In this document: piece by piece, positions 8,816 to 17,291 of the stretch
Position numbering within the stretch: position 1 is the first letter of the stretch
Layout of the letters: each line of letters starts with the position of its first letter
From: Prosthecobacter fusiformis
GTDB lineage: Bacteria; Verrucomicrobiota; Verrucomicrobiia; Verrucomicrobiales; Verrucomicrobiaceae
Direction: 5' to 3'
Length of the DNA stretch: 64,000 nt
Assembly: GCF_004364345.1 (NCBI RefSeq)
Contig: NZ_SOCA01000002.1
Span: forward strand, 1 to 64,000
Position numbers and translations under genes: made by a program
The notes under the pieces: generated by a model
What the model was told of the DNA's origin: nothing
The model's database searches: none
What the model saw: the letters and a program-made list of their open reading frames with translations, nothing else

Positions 8816-9934
8816 ATGTCCGTCCGTCTTGCCCGATTCGAAATGCCGAATCGCCTCGTCCGCAACGAGGCCACCGCCACCGATACTTATGCCCAGTTCA
8901 GCGCCGAGCCTTTTGATAAGGGCTACGGTCATACGATTGGCAACTCCCTCCGTCGCGTACTGCTCTCGTCCCTGGAAGGCGCGGCCATCACCTCGGTAAA
9001 AATCCGTGGTGCCGAGCACGAATTCAGCACCCTCCCTGGCGTGCTCGAAGACGTGGTCCAGATCGTCCTGAATCTGAAGAAGGTCCGTTTCAAGCACCAC
9101 AGCGAAAGCAAGGAAGCCCGCCTGCTTTCCATCACCGTTGAAAAAGACGGCGTGGTCACCGCTGGTGACATCAAGGAAGACAACCATTACGAAGTCATCA
9201 ACAAGGACCTCGTCATCTGCAACCTGGACCGCAAGACCAAGTTCGAGTGCGAATTCGAAGTCCGCGTGGGCCGTGGTTTCTCTACCTGGGAAGAAAACAA
9301 GCGCGCTGACACCCCGATCGGTGTTATCCCAATCGACTCCATTTATAGCCCGGTGACCCGCGTTAAATACGGTGTGGAAAACACCCGCGTCGGCCAGAAC
9401 ACCGACTATGACAAGCTGGTGCTGGACGTGTGGACCGACGGACGCATCGCCCCGAGCGACGCCCTGCTCCAGGCTGCCTCCATCCTGCGTCATCACCTGG
9501 ACGTGTTCGTCAACTATGACGACAAGGCCATCGAATTCGAAGCGGCTCCAGAAGCCCAGACCGAAGAAAACAGCGAGCTGCGCAAGCTGCTGAACATGAG
9601 CGTCAACGAGATCGAACTCTCCGTCCGCGCTGCCAACTGCCTGAACAACGCCAACATCACCTCCGTGGGCCAGCTGGCCATGAAGACCGAGGCCGAAATG
9701 CTGCGTTACCGCAACTTTGGCAAAAAATCCCTCACCGAAATCAAAGAGAAGCTGGCCGAGCTGGGTCTCTCTCTCGGCATGAAGTTCGATTCATCGCTGC
9801 TTGAGCCTACCTCCGGCGGCAGTTCTCTGCTTGCCCGCAGCAGCATGATCGCCGATGACGACGATGAAGCGGATGCCGCAGGCTTCGCCAGCCTCATCGA
9901 CAGCCACCTGCCAGACGGTGACGACGACGAATAA
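8816..9934 (+). CDS. rpoA: DNA-directed RNA polymerase subunit alpha
   Basis: 372 residues, longer than the roughly 330 of E. coli. The N-terminal assembly domain carries FDKGYGHTIGNSLRRVLLSS, the dimerisation motif. The alpha-CTD (about 260-325) shows the helix-hairpin-helix core ELSVRAANCLNNANI and LRYRNFGKKSLTEIKEKL, which contacts UP-element DNA and activators. An extra acidic tail of about 40 residues (rich in Asp, ending DGDDDE) follows. rplQ starts 28 bp downstream. In most bacteria rpoA follows rpsM-rpsK-rpsD; none of them is upstream here. Confidence 0.98.
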   Translation: MSVRLARFEMPNRLVRNEATATDTYAQFSAEPFDKGYGHTIGNSLRRVLLSSLEGAAITSVKIRGAEHEFSTLPGVLEDVVQIVLNLKKVRFKHHSESKEARLLSITVEKDGVVTAGDIKEDNHYEVINKDLVICNLDRKTKFECEFEVRVGRGFSTWEENKRADTPIGVIPIDSIYSPVTRVKYGVENTRVGQNTDYDKLVLDVWTDGRIAPSDALLQAASILRHHLDVFVNYDDKAIEFEAAPEAQTEENSELRKLLNMSVNEIELSVRAANCLNNANITSVGQLAMKTEAEMLRYRNFGKKSLTEIKEKLAELGLSLGMKFDSSLLEPTSGGSSLLARSSMIADDDDEADAAGFASLIDSHLPDGDDDE

Positions 9935-9962
9935 TCTCCAGACCTTAGACTAGAACGAAGAC

Positions 9963-10448
9963 ATGAAACACGGAAGAAAAGTCCCTAAACTCCAGCGCGA
10001 TGCCTCTCACCGGAAGGCTCTCCTGGCCAACCTCGTGTGCGCCCTTGTGGAGCACCGCCGCATCCGCACCACCCTGGCCAAGGCCAAGGCCGTGCGCCCG
10101 CTGGCTGAAAAGATGGTCACCCTCGGCAAGCGTGGCGACCTGCATGCCCGCCGCACCGCCATCTCTGAACTGCGCCAGCCTGGCACGGTGAAGAAGCTGT
10201 TCGAAGAAATCGCCCCTGCCTCCAAGGAGCGCCAGGGCGGCTACACCCGCATCACCAAGCTGGGCCAGCGCCGCAGCGATTCCGCCCCGATGGCTTTCAT
10301 CGAGTGGGTGGACTCCTTCGTGCTGCCAAGCGCCAAGGTGGAAGAAGCGGAAGCCGAAGTGGTCTCCGCTGAAGCCCCGGCTGCTGAAGATGCAGAGCCG
10401 AAGGCCAAGCGCGCCTCCAAGAAGAAGGCCGAAGCTGCTGCTGAGTAA
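9963..10448 (+). CDS. rplQ: 50S ribosomal protein L17
   Basis: 161 residues. The N-terminal [20 protein letters not shown] and [26 protein letters not shown] are diagnostic of bL17, which binds 23S rRNA near the exit tunnel. The core ends near residue 125. A C-terminal tail of about 35 residues rich in Ala, Glu and Lys extends beyond the usual length of about 125. Cotranscribed with rpoA and followed by a strong terminator. Confidence 0.98.
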   Translation: MKHGRKVPKLQRDASHRKALLANLVCALVEHRRIRTTLAKAKAVRPLAEKMVTLGKRGDLHARRTAISELRQPGTVKKLFEEIAPASKERQGGYTRITKLGQRRSDSAPMAFIEWVDSFVLPSAKVEEAEAEVVSAEAPAAEDAEPKAKRASKKKAEAAAE

Positions 10449-10475
10449 TCCTCAGCAAGTTCACCAACCCTCCCC

Positions 10476-10508
10476 AAACGCGGGCATCGAAAGATGCCCG
10501 CGTTTTTT
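10476..10508 (+). terminator. Rho-independent terminator after rplQ
   Basis: A 12-bp perfect stem AACGCGGGCATC/GATGCCCGCGTT with a GAAA loop is followed by a run of T, 28 bp after the rplQ stop. Confidence 0.95.
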
Positions 10509-10609
10509 TGTGGAGTGCCCGTGCCTCGTATGTCCGTTTTATCCTCGCGGAAATTCGTTATAGGTAGAGGCCGCTACCGCGTGTAGCTCCCTCTTGCATC
10601 TGCCGGGTC

Positions 10610-10618
10610 TGGTATAAT
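10610..10618 (+). promoter_or_regulatory. Extended -10 promoter for the AAA ATPase gene
   Basis: TGG-TATAAT is a perfect extended -10 element. The region 17 bp upstream has no good -35 box; a TTGCAT lies only 13 bp away. Transcription would begin at about 10625, while the ATG is at 10628, so the mRNA would have almost no leader. Confidence 0.5.
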
Positions 10619-10627
10619 CATCATGCC

Positions 10628-11404
10628 ATGCTGAAGCCCGCGCCATCCCAGTATCTGCATACCGTCAGGTTGGAGCGCGGGGAGGTACCTGGCTTCAGCG
10701 AATACCCTTTTAATATTCCGGCGGTCCGTCACCTGGACTCACTGCCGTTGCATCCGAAGGTGACTTTCTTTGTGGGAGAGAACGGATCCGGCAAATCCAC
10801 GCTGCTGGAGGCCATCGCCGAAAAGCTGGGCTTTAGCATGGAGGGTGGCACGAAGAATACCAATATGGCGATGCATGAATACCGCTGTGCATTGACCTCC
10901 AAGATCACCCTTTCACGCACCCATCTGCGCCCGATGGACGGCTTCTTTTTGCGGGCGGAGAGTTACTACAATTTCGCCACGCTGATCGATGAACTGGGCA
11001 CCTGGTCCTATGGCGGCAAAAGCCTGCATGAGCAGTCCCATGGTGAGTCATTTTTTGCGACGATGATCCACCGGATGGGTGGTCATGGAATCTATCTTTT
11101 TGATGAGCCTGAGGCGGCGCTGTCGCCGCAGCGGCAGATGTCTCTGCTGGTGCGGATGCATGATCTCATTGATGATTTTTCACAGTTCATCATCGCTACG
11201 CATTCTCCCATCTTGATGGCCTATCCGGACGCGTGGATCTATCAGTTTAGTGAGGATGGCATCCAGCGCATCGCTTATGAGGACACGGATCATTTTCAGA
11301 TCACCAGCCGTTTTATGCGAGATCCCAAAGGCATGATCCATCGCTTGTTAGGCACGCAGGAGGATAGGCACGCAGGAGGAGCTGAAACTGGGGGATTGAG
11401 ATAA
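10628..11404 (+). CDS. AAA/ABC-type ATPase (COG3910-like)
   Basis: 258 residues. Walker A GENGSGKST is at 50-58, an ABC-like signature SHGES at 137-141, Walker B with IYLFDEPE at 155-162, and the switch histidine THS at 191-193. This arrangement (no transmembrane part, short insert) is typical of stand-alone predicted ATPases related to SMC/RecF folds, whose role is not established. The last 16 codons look abnormal. A 16-bp tandem duplication at 11350-11380 shifts the frame, replacing the natural ending TQEELKLGD-stop with a different longer tail. The ATPase core is intact. The gene has its own promoter and stands alone. Confidence 0.85.
   Translation: MLKPAPSQYLHTVRLERGEVPGFSEYPFNIPAVRHLDSLPLHPKVTFFVGENGSGKSTLLEAIAEKLGFSMEGGTKNTNMAMHEYRCALTSKITLSRTHLRPMDGFFLRAESYYNFATLIDELGTWSYGGKSLHEQSHGESFFATMIHRMGGHGIYLFDEPEAALSPQRQMSLLVRMHDLIDDFSQFIIATHSPILMAYPDAWIYQFSEDGIQRIAYEDTDHFQITSRFMRDPKGMIHRLLGTQEDRHAGGAETGGLR
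11350..11380 (+). repeat. 16-bp tandem duplication at the end of the ATPase gene
   Basis: AGGCACGCAGGAGGAT at 11350-11365 is repeated immediately as AGGCACGCAGGAGGA (11366-11380). Removing one copy gives a shorter, family-like C-terminus ending at the TGA now out of frame (11396-11398), so this looks like a recent slippage event. Confidence 0.8.
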
Positions 11405-11406
11405 TC

Positions 11407-11435
11407 TTGACCCTGACTTTTGGTTAGGCTAAAAC
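11407..11435 (+). promoter_or_regulatory. Candidate promoter of the 899-residue secreted protein
   Basis: TTGACC (11407-11412) and TAAAAC (11430-11435) are 17 bp apart. The predicted start of transcription is at about 11442 and the ATG is at 11443, which would make another near-leaderless mRNA. The -10 match is moderate (4 of 6). Confidence 0.35.
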
Positions 11436-11442
11436 CGGGGTT

Positions 11443-14142
11443 ATGAAGCTTGCTATGCACCTGATGGTTTTCTTAGTCGCCAGCTGGGGAATGTTGGTTC
11501 AGGCGCAGCCATCCGAAAAGCCGGATCCGCTGGAAGGGCTGCTTTCCGACAAGGCAGCGCCGACCAATGAGGTGAGGTTGCACATCTCCCTGCTGAAGGT
11601 GCCCGCGGCTCTGGCCGCCCAGGCTCTACTGGCGGATGTGGGAAAGTCCCCGTCCTTCTGGCGGGAGACTTTGGCCGTCTGGCAGGGTCAGGGGGTCATC
11701 GAGGCAGTGACTGAAATGGCGCACGAGGGCCCTGCGGGGCATGCTGAGTTCCTGAACCGGCGCGGCCGGACCTTCCGCTACATTTACCAGGACATGTCGT
11801 CTCATTACTGGGACGAGGAACATGAGTGGGAAGCCTGGAAGGACAGGCCAGACGCGGAGAAGCCGGAGGGTAACCGGGTCCTGCAAGACCTGGCGGAAGT
11901 GGAGGTGGGAAATGCCATCGTGGCCCGGGTGGCGCTGAAGCTGGGCGGGCTGCAGGCCGGTGTGGAGGTGGACATGACCTTTACGCCCCCGGCACCTGAC
12001 AGCCGTCCGGTCACGGCCTGGCCGCTGCCGGTGCTGTCGGCCCCGCGTTATTTCTTCCGCCCCTGGCACCTGGTGACGAAGGCGGATGTGCCGGTGAATG
12101 AGATCTTTTTGTTAGGCTGCCAGATGGAGCCCCCGCAGGACGGGCAGGTGCAGACAGGGCATGTGATGCTGGCCTTTGGCCGGGTGACCGCGCCTGACGT
12201 TTCGGATGCTGCGCCCTCCCAAGTGCTGCCTGACGTGGGCCCGGTTTATCGGGCTCAAAGCTGGACGGTGGCGATGCCAGTGGGCGATTACCTGACTTGG
12301 CTGAAAACCCGCCGGGATGCTCAGGGAGATGCGCAGCAGATGACCCGGTGGCTGGATGCGGCGGGTGGCAAAACCGGCATTGAACTCCTGGCCACCTCGG
12401 CGGTGGCCTGTCGGCCGGGTGAGGAATCACGGATGGAGGCCGACCTTCTTTGGCATGATGCGACCGGGTGGGAACCCAGTGGCAATCCCCGGGTCTTTTC
12501 TCCGCTCAGTTGTGATGGTGAGAGTGATTTTAAACTGGGCCACCGCCTGGACATAAGCTTTTACCATGCGGAAAGGCCGGGCGAGGAGGCGGATCCGTTC
12601 GCGCCTGTAGCAATTACAAAAGCTGACTTCGACAGAGAGCTGGCGGTGCAGGTGGCCATCAGCCGTCCTTCCGCCCCGGCCCGCTGGCTGCGCTGCAAAA
12701 CGGCGTTTGAAGGCGGTGACGCCGATGATCCCCGGGCTATCGAAACGGCGGAGGCGGACATGCAGCCGAATGAATCCACGGTGACGGAGATCCTTGCCAG
12801 GCCGGGGCAGGTCTCGCTTGTCGGGGCCTGCCTGAAGGATGGCCGGGTCCATGCCAGCTTCCTGCGGGTGGTGGAGGAAGGCGATGAACGCCGGGTCTCC
12901 GCGGCTCGTCGCCAGAAGGCCGGTTCATCTGCCCTCACCACCTGGATCATCGAGACGCCGCTGTCCTGGCGGGAGCGGCTGCTGGGCGATGCCACCCCGG
13001 ATTTCCACGCCCTGGGGGATGAGCTCCTGGCCAGTCTTGGACAGGGGCAGGTGGACTGCACCGGCCTGATAACAAGGGTGAGCCAGGGTGGCCGGAGCGC
13101 AGTCCGGGGGATGCGTCCGCACCTTTACTTTGGCGGTGAGTTTCTCAACGCAGCTCCGCATGCCCAGGGCATCTACTTCAATCCGCGAAGCATCCTGATG
13201 CTGACGGCAGGGAATGAGGTGAAAACCGAGCTCCTGAGAGAGGCGGTGCTGTCCTGGCGGGCCCAGTCCGCCGGGCGGCCGCAGGTGCGCCAGTGGGGCA
13301 TCTGGCAGCCGGATATCGCCACGGCCAGCGCGGCCACTTCCTACATGGTACAGCCCACCCAGCCTTTGTCAGAGGTCAGCAGCAGCCTGGAGCTCACGGC
13401 CCATCAGGCGGAGGTGGTCGCCATGGTGCAGACCTCCGCCATCGGTGCGGTGCAGCGGGAGGCCCCGCGGCTGCGCTGGCACGTCGTGCGCCTGGATGCC
13501 ATGCCCGTGACCCAGGCGGCGCCGGAATCACCGGTAAAAAGCGCCCCACGTCCCGCTGCTCTTCAGACGGTGCAGGCGCTGGTGGTGAAACTGCCTGCCG
13601 GGCTGGAACTGCCCCAGGATGCCCAGGCGGCTGCGGCGCTTCTTTTGAAGGCCAGCCGGGACGGGGCGGTGGAAACGGTGGACTGTGTGAGCCTCCGCGG
13701 CCGTCACGATGGCAGCGCCCTGATCAAATCAGGCTGGGACTTTTACTTCACCCATGGCCGGGACCGGCTGCGTGGGGAGACGGAGGAAGATGTCTTCCAT
13801 GCGTCGACGCCCATGCCGGCGGGGACAACGTTCAATGATCAGATTGATGTGAATCATCGCCTCGTGGGCTGCCAGTTGGAGATCCAGGGGGAACGCTGGA
13901 CTCTCATCCGCGATGGCCGCCCGCCTGAGATCGTCACGGAGACCTTTGCCGGTGTGGTGCAGGAATGGCCCGGCCCCCAGCCCGATGGGCCGGAGTGGGA
14001 ACAGTTACCCAAAGTGCGCGTCTGTGTGCAGCGGCCCATCTTTGATATCCAGGGGGGCGAGGGGCCGTTGCCTGCTGCCGGGCAGGCCAGCCTCACAAAC
14101 CTGGCCGAGGATACGGTGCTGCTGCTGCGTGTCCTGCGGTGA
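11443..14142 (+). CDS. Large secreted protein of unknown function
   Basis: 899 residues with a clear signal peptide (MKLAMHLMVFLVASWGMLVQA). I do not recognise a family. Several segments look like diverged copies of one module: the phrases FLLGCQMEPPQDG (about 223-235) and RLVGCQLEIQGERW (about 805-818) each follow an ASP-V-N element. RPHLYFGGEFLNAAP and WDFYFTHGRDRL likewise resemble each other. So there may be three or four repeats of about 250 residues. It is Trp- and Pro-rich, with no transmembrane segment after the signal and no catalytic motif visible. The preceding ATPase has a separate promoter; queE converges from downstream with only 6 bp between the genes. Confidence 0.75.
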   Translation: MKLAMHLMVFLVASWGMLVQAQPSEKPDPLEGLLSDKAAPTNEVRLHISLLKVPAALAAQALLADVGKSPSFWRETLAVWQGQGVIEAVTEMAHEGPAGHAEFLNRRGRTFRYIYQDMSSHYWDEEHEWEAWKDRPDAEKPEGNRVLQDLAEVEVGNAIVARVALKLGGLQAGVEVDMTFTPPAPDSRPVTAWPLPVLSAPRYFFRPWHLVTKADVPVNEIFLLGCQMEPPQDGQVQTGHVMLAFGRVTAPDVSDAAPSQVLPDVGPVYRAQSWTVAMPVGDYLTWLKTRRDAQGDAQQMTRWLDAAGGKTGIELLATSAVACRPGEESRMEADLLWHDATGWEPSGNPRVFSPLSCDGESDFKLGHRLDISFYHAERPGEEADPFAPVAITKADFDRELAVQVAISRPSAPARWLRCKTAFEGGDADDPRAIETAEADMQPNESTVTEILARPGQVSLVGACLKDGRVHASFLRVVEEGDERRVSAARRQKAGSSALTTWIIETPLSWRERLLGDATPDFHALGDELLASLGQGQVDCTGLITRVSQGGRSAVRGMRPHLYFGGEFLNAAPHAQGIYFNPRSILMLTAGNEVKTELLREAVLSWRAQSAGRPQVRQWGIWQPDIATASAATSYMVQPTQPLSEVSSSLELTAHQAEVVAMVQTSAIGAVQREAPRLRWHVVRLDAMPVTQAAPESPVKSAPRPAALQTVQALVVKLPAGLELPQDAQAAAALLLKASRDGAVETVDCVSLRGRHDGSALIKSGWDFYFTHGRDRLRGETEEDVFHASTPMPAGTTFNDQIDVNHRLVGCQLEIQGERWTLIRDGRPPEIVTETFAGVVQEWPGPQPDGPEWEQLPKVRVCVQRPIFDIQGGEGPLPAAGQASLTNLAEDTVLLLRVLR

Positions 14143-14148
14143 TGCGGT

Positions 14149-14844
14149 TTACGTACCGCGCGTATTGCCGAAAAGTTCGATGTGCAGGCGCGGGCTCAGG
14201 CGGTAGCCGTGGGTGAGGCAGGCATGGACGAGCAAATCGTAGCGGCTGCGCATGGCCTCCATGCTCACGCCTTCAGGCATCAGCAGCACTTTATCCGGGG
14301 GCACTGGCAGGCCGATGTTGGCTACGACTGCTTGCGCTTCGGCCAGATCGGCTTCGGTGGAGATGACAAATTTCAACTGGTAGTCCACGGCCTGCTCCAG
14401 CCATTCCCGCAGCACGGCGGGCTGCAAGCGGGTCTGTTCATGGCGGGCGGCCCACGGACCCGCCTTTTCGACCGTGGGGGTCGAATTCGCGAGTTTGGGG
14501 CTGATGGAGGCGAGGTCCACATGCAGGTCCGCAGGGGAAACGGTGCCTGCGGTTTCCACGGTGATGTGTTTCCCGGCCTGGTGCAGACGGGTCAAAAATT
14601 CGCGGATGTCCTTGGCCACCATCGGCTCTCCACCCGTCACCACCACATGGCGTGCCGGGTGCTTCATGACCTCAGCCAAGATGGCATCCAGCGTCATTTC
14701 GGGGCCCTCCGGTTGCCAGGAGGCATACGGGGTATCACACCAGGTGCAGCGCAGATTGCAGCCGGATGTGCGCACGAATACGGATGGCACACCTGTGAGC
14801 GAGCCTTCTCCCTGAACCGAATAAAAAATCTCCGAAATGCGCAT
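14149..14844 (-). CDS. queE: 7-carboxy-7-deazaguanine synthase QueE
   Basis: 231 residues from ATG 14844; a GTG at 14880 would add 12 residues but MRISEIFYSVQGEG is the usual family start. Radical SAM enzyme: the cluster ligands C29-x3-C33-x2-C36 in SGCNLRCTWC have the QueE-type spacing, and the SAM motif VVTGGEP is at 68-74. It converts 6-carboxytetrahydropterin to 7-carboxy-7-deazaguanine, the precursor of queuosine in tRNA. No queC, queD or queF is nearby. Cytoplasmic. Confidence 0.93.
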   Translation of the reverse strand: MRISEIFYSVQGEGSLTGVPSVFVRTSGCNLRCTWCDTPYASWQPEGPEMTLDAILAEVMKHPARHVVVTGGEPMVAKDIREFLTRLHQAGKHITVETAGTVSPADLHVDLASISPKLANSTPTVEKAGPWAARHEQTRLQPAVLREWLEQAVDYQLKFVISTEADLAEAQAVVANIGLPVPPDKVLLMPEGVSMEAMRSRYDLLVHACLTHGYRLSPRLHIELFGNTRGT

Positions 14845-14955
14845 CTTTCGGTCATCATAGCTCACCCGCAGGGGGGGCACAAGGGCAGGGGGTGTCCGTC
14901 CAAGTCCTTTGGGCTTTGGGGGAATTCATCCGTACCGGCACCCGATCCAGGACGG

Positions 14956-15024
14956 AACCCCGTTGGGGTTCGCAGGCCGGCGGGGCGCGTTGCTCCCGTG
15001 ACCCAGGGTTGTGCCAACCCTGGG
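14956..15024. repeat. Two hairpins leading the tandem repeat array
   Basis: AACCCC-GTT-GGGGTT (14956-14970) and CCCAGGGTT-GTGCC-AACCCTGGG (15002-15024) are perfect stem-loops. They share the GTT loop or GGGTT theme of the units that follow, and look like the head of one composite palindromic element from which the last hairpin was amplified. Confidence 0.7.
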
Positions 15025-15027
15025 CTG

Positions 15028-15334
15028 AATTACGCAAGCCCGTTGGGCTTGGGGGGGCGGTTTCAAATTACGCAAGCCCGTTGGGCTTTGGGGGCGTGGT
15101 TTCCAATTACGCAAACCCGTTGGGCTTGGGGGGCGTGGTTTCCAATTACGCAAGCCCGTTGGGCTTGGGGGCGTGGTTTCCAATTACGCAAGCCCGTTAG
15201 GCTTTGGGGGCGTGGTTTCCAATTACGCAAACCCGTTGGGCTTGGGGGTGTGGTTTTCAATTACGCAAGCCCGCTGGGCTTTGGGGGCGTGGTTCCAATT
15301 ACGCATGCCGGTTGGGCTTTCGGGCGTGGTTTCC
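15028..15334. repeat. Tandem array of eight 38-39 bp hairpin units
   Basis: Units begin at 15028, 15066, 15105, 15144, 15182, 15221, 15259 and 15297. Each starts AATTACGCA, contains the hairpin AGCCC-GTT-GGGCT with small changes (A for G in the left arm of some copies, TTAGGC in the fifth), and ends in a G-run followed by GTGGTTTCC. There are no spacers, so it is not a CRISPR. Length varies by one G in the G-run. Both strands stay open for many codons only because the unit is a near multiple of three; I do not consider these genes. It fills most of the 544-bp gap between queE and the NlpC/P60 gene. Confidence 0.9.
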
Positions 15335-15388
15335 TTCTCCATCTTCACCAGCCTTGCCTTCTTTTGGCACATCACCTATTCTCACCTG

Positions 15389-15895
15389 ATGCCTCCCCGC
15401 TGTCTTTTTGTCATCTTTGCGCTCACCGCTGTTCTCAGCAGTTGTTCACCTAGCCCAAAGACCTGGGATTACGAGTATAGCCGGGGCAAGACGGCGGTCA
15501 TTGTGGGGGGAAAGGCGGTGCCTCCGGCTGGACTCCCTCCTGCTGTTATGCGGGCCATCAGCGCGGGGAATGAGATTGCTGGGAAGCCTTATAAATACGG
15601 GGGCGGACACCGGTCCTTTGAGGACACTGGCTATGACTGCTCCGGCACCGTCTCATACGTTCTCCACGGGGCGGGTTTGCTGAAGAGCCCCGGCACATCC
15701 AGCAGCTTGCGCAGCTATGGGAAAGCGGGTGAGGGCAAACACATCACGGTCTATTCCCGTGATGGCCATACCTTCATCATTGTGGCGGGGCTGCGCCTGG
15801 ATACCGGGTATAACGGTGAACGCAAAGGCCCCCGCTGGTCTGTGAAATCCCGACCTATTAAAGGTTATCTGGCACGTCATCCGCCGGGGTTGTAA
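15389..15895 (+). CDS. NlpC/P60-family lipoprotein, putative peptidoglycan endopeptidase
   Basis: 168 residues from ATG 15389, where a lipoprotein signal begins (MPPRCLFVIFALTAVLSSC; lipidated Cys19). Upstream in-frame sequence belongs to the repeat array. The catalytic Cys84 is in GYDCSGTVSYVL and His127 in DGHTFIIV, the two canonical NlpC/P60 motifs. KPYKYGGGH just before is also typical. It should sit in a membrane facing the periplasm and cut cell-wall stem peptides, though some relatives act on other amide bonds. Confidence 0.85.
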   Translation: MPPRCLFVIFALTAVLSSCSPSPKTWDYEYSRGKTAVIVGGKAVPPAGLPPAVMRAISAGNEIAGKPYKYGGGHRSFEDTGYDCSGTVSYVLHGAGLLKSPGTSSSLRSYGKAGEGKHITVYSRDGHTFIIVAGLRLDTGYNGERKGPRWSVKSRPIKGYLARHPPGL

Positions 15896-15929
15896 ACTGT
15901 CGGGTGGGGGCTTGTATCGTGATGGATGT

Positions 15930-17234
15930 TTAGATCCGTCCGGAGGCTTTTAAATCCAGATACTGATTGGCCAGGGCAATAGGCAGATTTTGCGCGGTTT
16001 CATCCACGGTGACGATGCGGTTGGCACGCAGGGATTGCAGCAGGTGCGCGCGTTGCTGCTCGTAGTGGCACAGGGCACCGTAGCCGAGGGCATCATCCAG
16101 GCTGGAGATGGGCCGCTGACTGCGGGCTTCCATTTCGGATTCCCGCAGGGTGGCCACGAGCACCAGGTGTCTTTTTTGCAGCAGGCCCACGGCCTTCATC
16201 AGGTGTGTGGTGTCCTCCGTGCGCAGGTTGGTCATCAGGATGATCAGGGCGCGGCGTTTTTGCAGGGCCATCACACGCTCGGCGGCTTCGATGAAATCGC
16301 TGGGCTCCGTGGTGGTTTCGTAGTCATACAAATGGTTCAGCAGGCTCGGCATCGCTGGCGGGCCTTTGACCGGTTTGAGCCATCTCTGAGCACCGCCAAA
16401 ACCGGTGACGCCGACTTCATCTCCCTGCTTCAGCGCGATGTAGGCGATGAGCAGCATGGCGTTTAAACAATGGTCAAACTGGCTCAGTTCCCCGTCCATG
16501 GCGCGCATGCGGCGGCCGCAGTCAGGCACCAGGATGATGCTTTGGTTGCGCTGCTCCTCATAGTCACGGCTCACCAGGGTCTGGCGGCGGGAGGTGGCCT
16601 TCCAGTCCACACGGGACAGGATGTCGCCGTCCTGATATTCGCGAAGCTGGTGGAAATCCAGAGTGGCTCCGTTGCGCCTCCGTTTCACGATGCCCATCTG
16701 CTCCTCGCGATTGGCCGTCGCCAACAGGGCGAAGCGTACCACAGGCTCGTAATTCGGATAGCAGCGAGTCTCGCTGCTGCCGCCAGTGCGGTAAAGCCGC
16801 CGCCACAGGCCTAACTGGGAGTTCACCAAAAGATGGGCTGCGCTGAAGGTGTGCGCACCGCGGCGGGTGAAATGCGCATCGTAGGTCAGCTCCACATGCT
16901 CCAGTGGCGGCAGCGTGCCCTGCCAGGGCATGCCCTCGGCCAGGGCCTCCGGCGGCAGACCGTCATGGACGGAGACTTTCAATGGCCGCCCCATGGAATG
17001 GCGCAGGGTCAGGGTGATGGCGGATTTGACACCCAGGGCAAACCTGCCTGGAAGGACGCGTGTGGCTGACAGGCGCTGTTTGTTAGGCAGGGTGAAAAAA
17101 TCCACCAGTGCTGTGATCAACAACAGCGCCCCTGCGCCGAACCAAGCCACCTGCAAGACGCCCCAGATCGACGCAGCCAGTCCCAGCAGAGCCCAGGCGG
17201 AGACGAGGCGAAGAGTGAGAGTGGAAGGACGCAT
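15930..17234 (-). CDS. DUF58 domain-containing protein
   Basis: 434 residues. Two membrane segments near the N-terminus (about 10-45) precede a beta-rich region and the DUF58 core, seen as YQDGDILSRVDWKATSRRQTL and followed by a von Willebrand A-like fold (SIILVPDCGRRM, then RRALIILMTNLRTED). The gene lies just downstream of a MoxR ATPase on the same strand (57-bp gap), the usual pairing. MoxR/DUF58 systems are thought to act as chaperones that load cofactors or assemble envelope complexes. The target here is unknown, and no separate VWA-protein genes follow. Confidence 0.9.
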   Translation of the reverse strand: MRPSTLTLRLVSAWALLGLAASIWGVLQVAWFGAGALLLITALVDFFTLPNKQRLSATRVLPGRFALGVKSAITLTLRHSMGRPLKVSVHDGLPPEALAEGMPWQGTLPPLEHVELTYDAHFTRRGAHTFSAAHLLVNSQLGLWRRLYRTGGSSETRCYPNYEPVVRFALLATANREEQMGIVKRRRNGATLDFHQLREYQDGDILSRVDWKATSRRQTLVSRDYEEQRNQSIILVPDCGRRMRAMDGELSQFDHCLNAMLLIAYIALKQGDEVGVTGFGGAQRWLKPVKGPPAMPSLLNHLYDYETTTEPSDFIEAAERVMALQKRRALIILMTNLRTEDTTHLMKAVGLLQKRHLVLVATLRESEMEARSQRPISSLDDALGYGALCHYEQQRAHLLQSLRANRIVTVDETAQNLPIALANQYLDLKASGRI

Positions 17235-17291
17235 GGAAGGAGTCAGTGTTCAAAAAGCACACGGAGGGCAGTGGAGGGCGGGTGCCATCCC

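Noticed and set aside
14926..15260. Repetitive small proteins encoded by the tandem array
   Set aside because: Frames exist on both strands merely because the unit length is near a multiple of three; there is no start or ribosome-binding context.
15028..15334. CRISPR array
   Set aside because: The 38-39 bp units are contiguous without unique spacers, and no cas gene is nearby.
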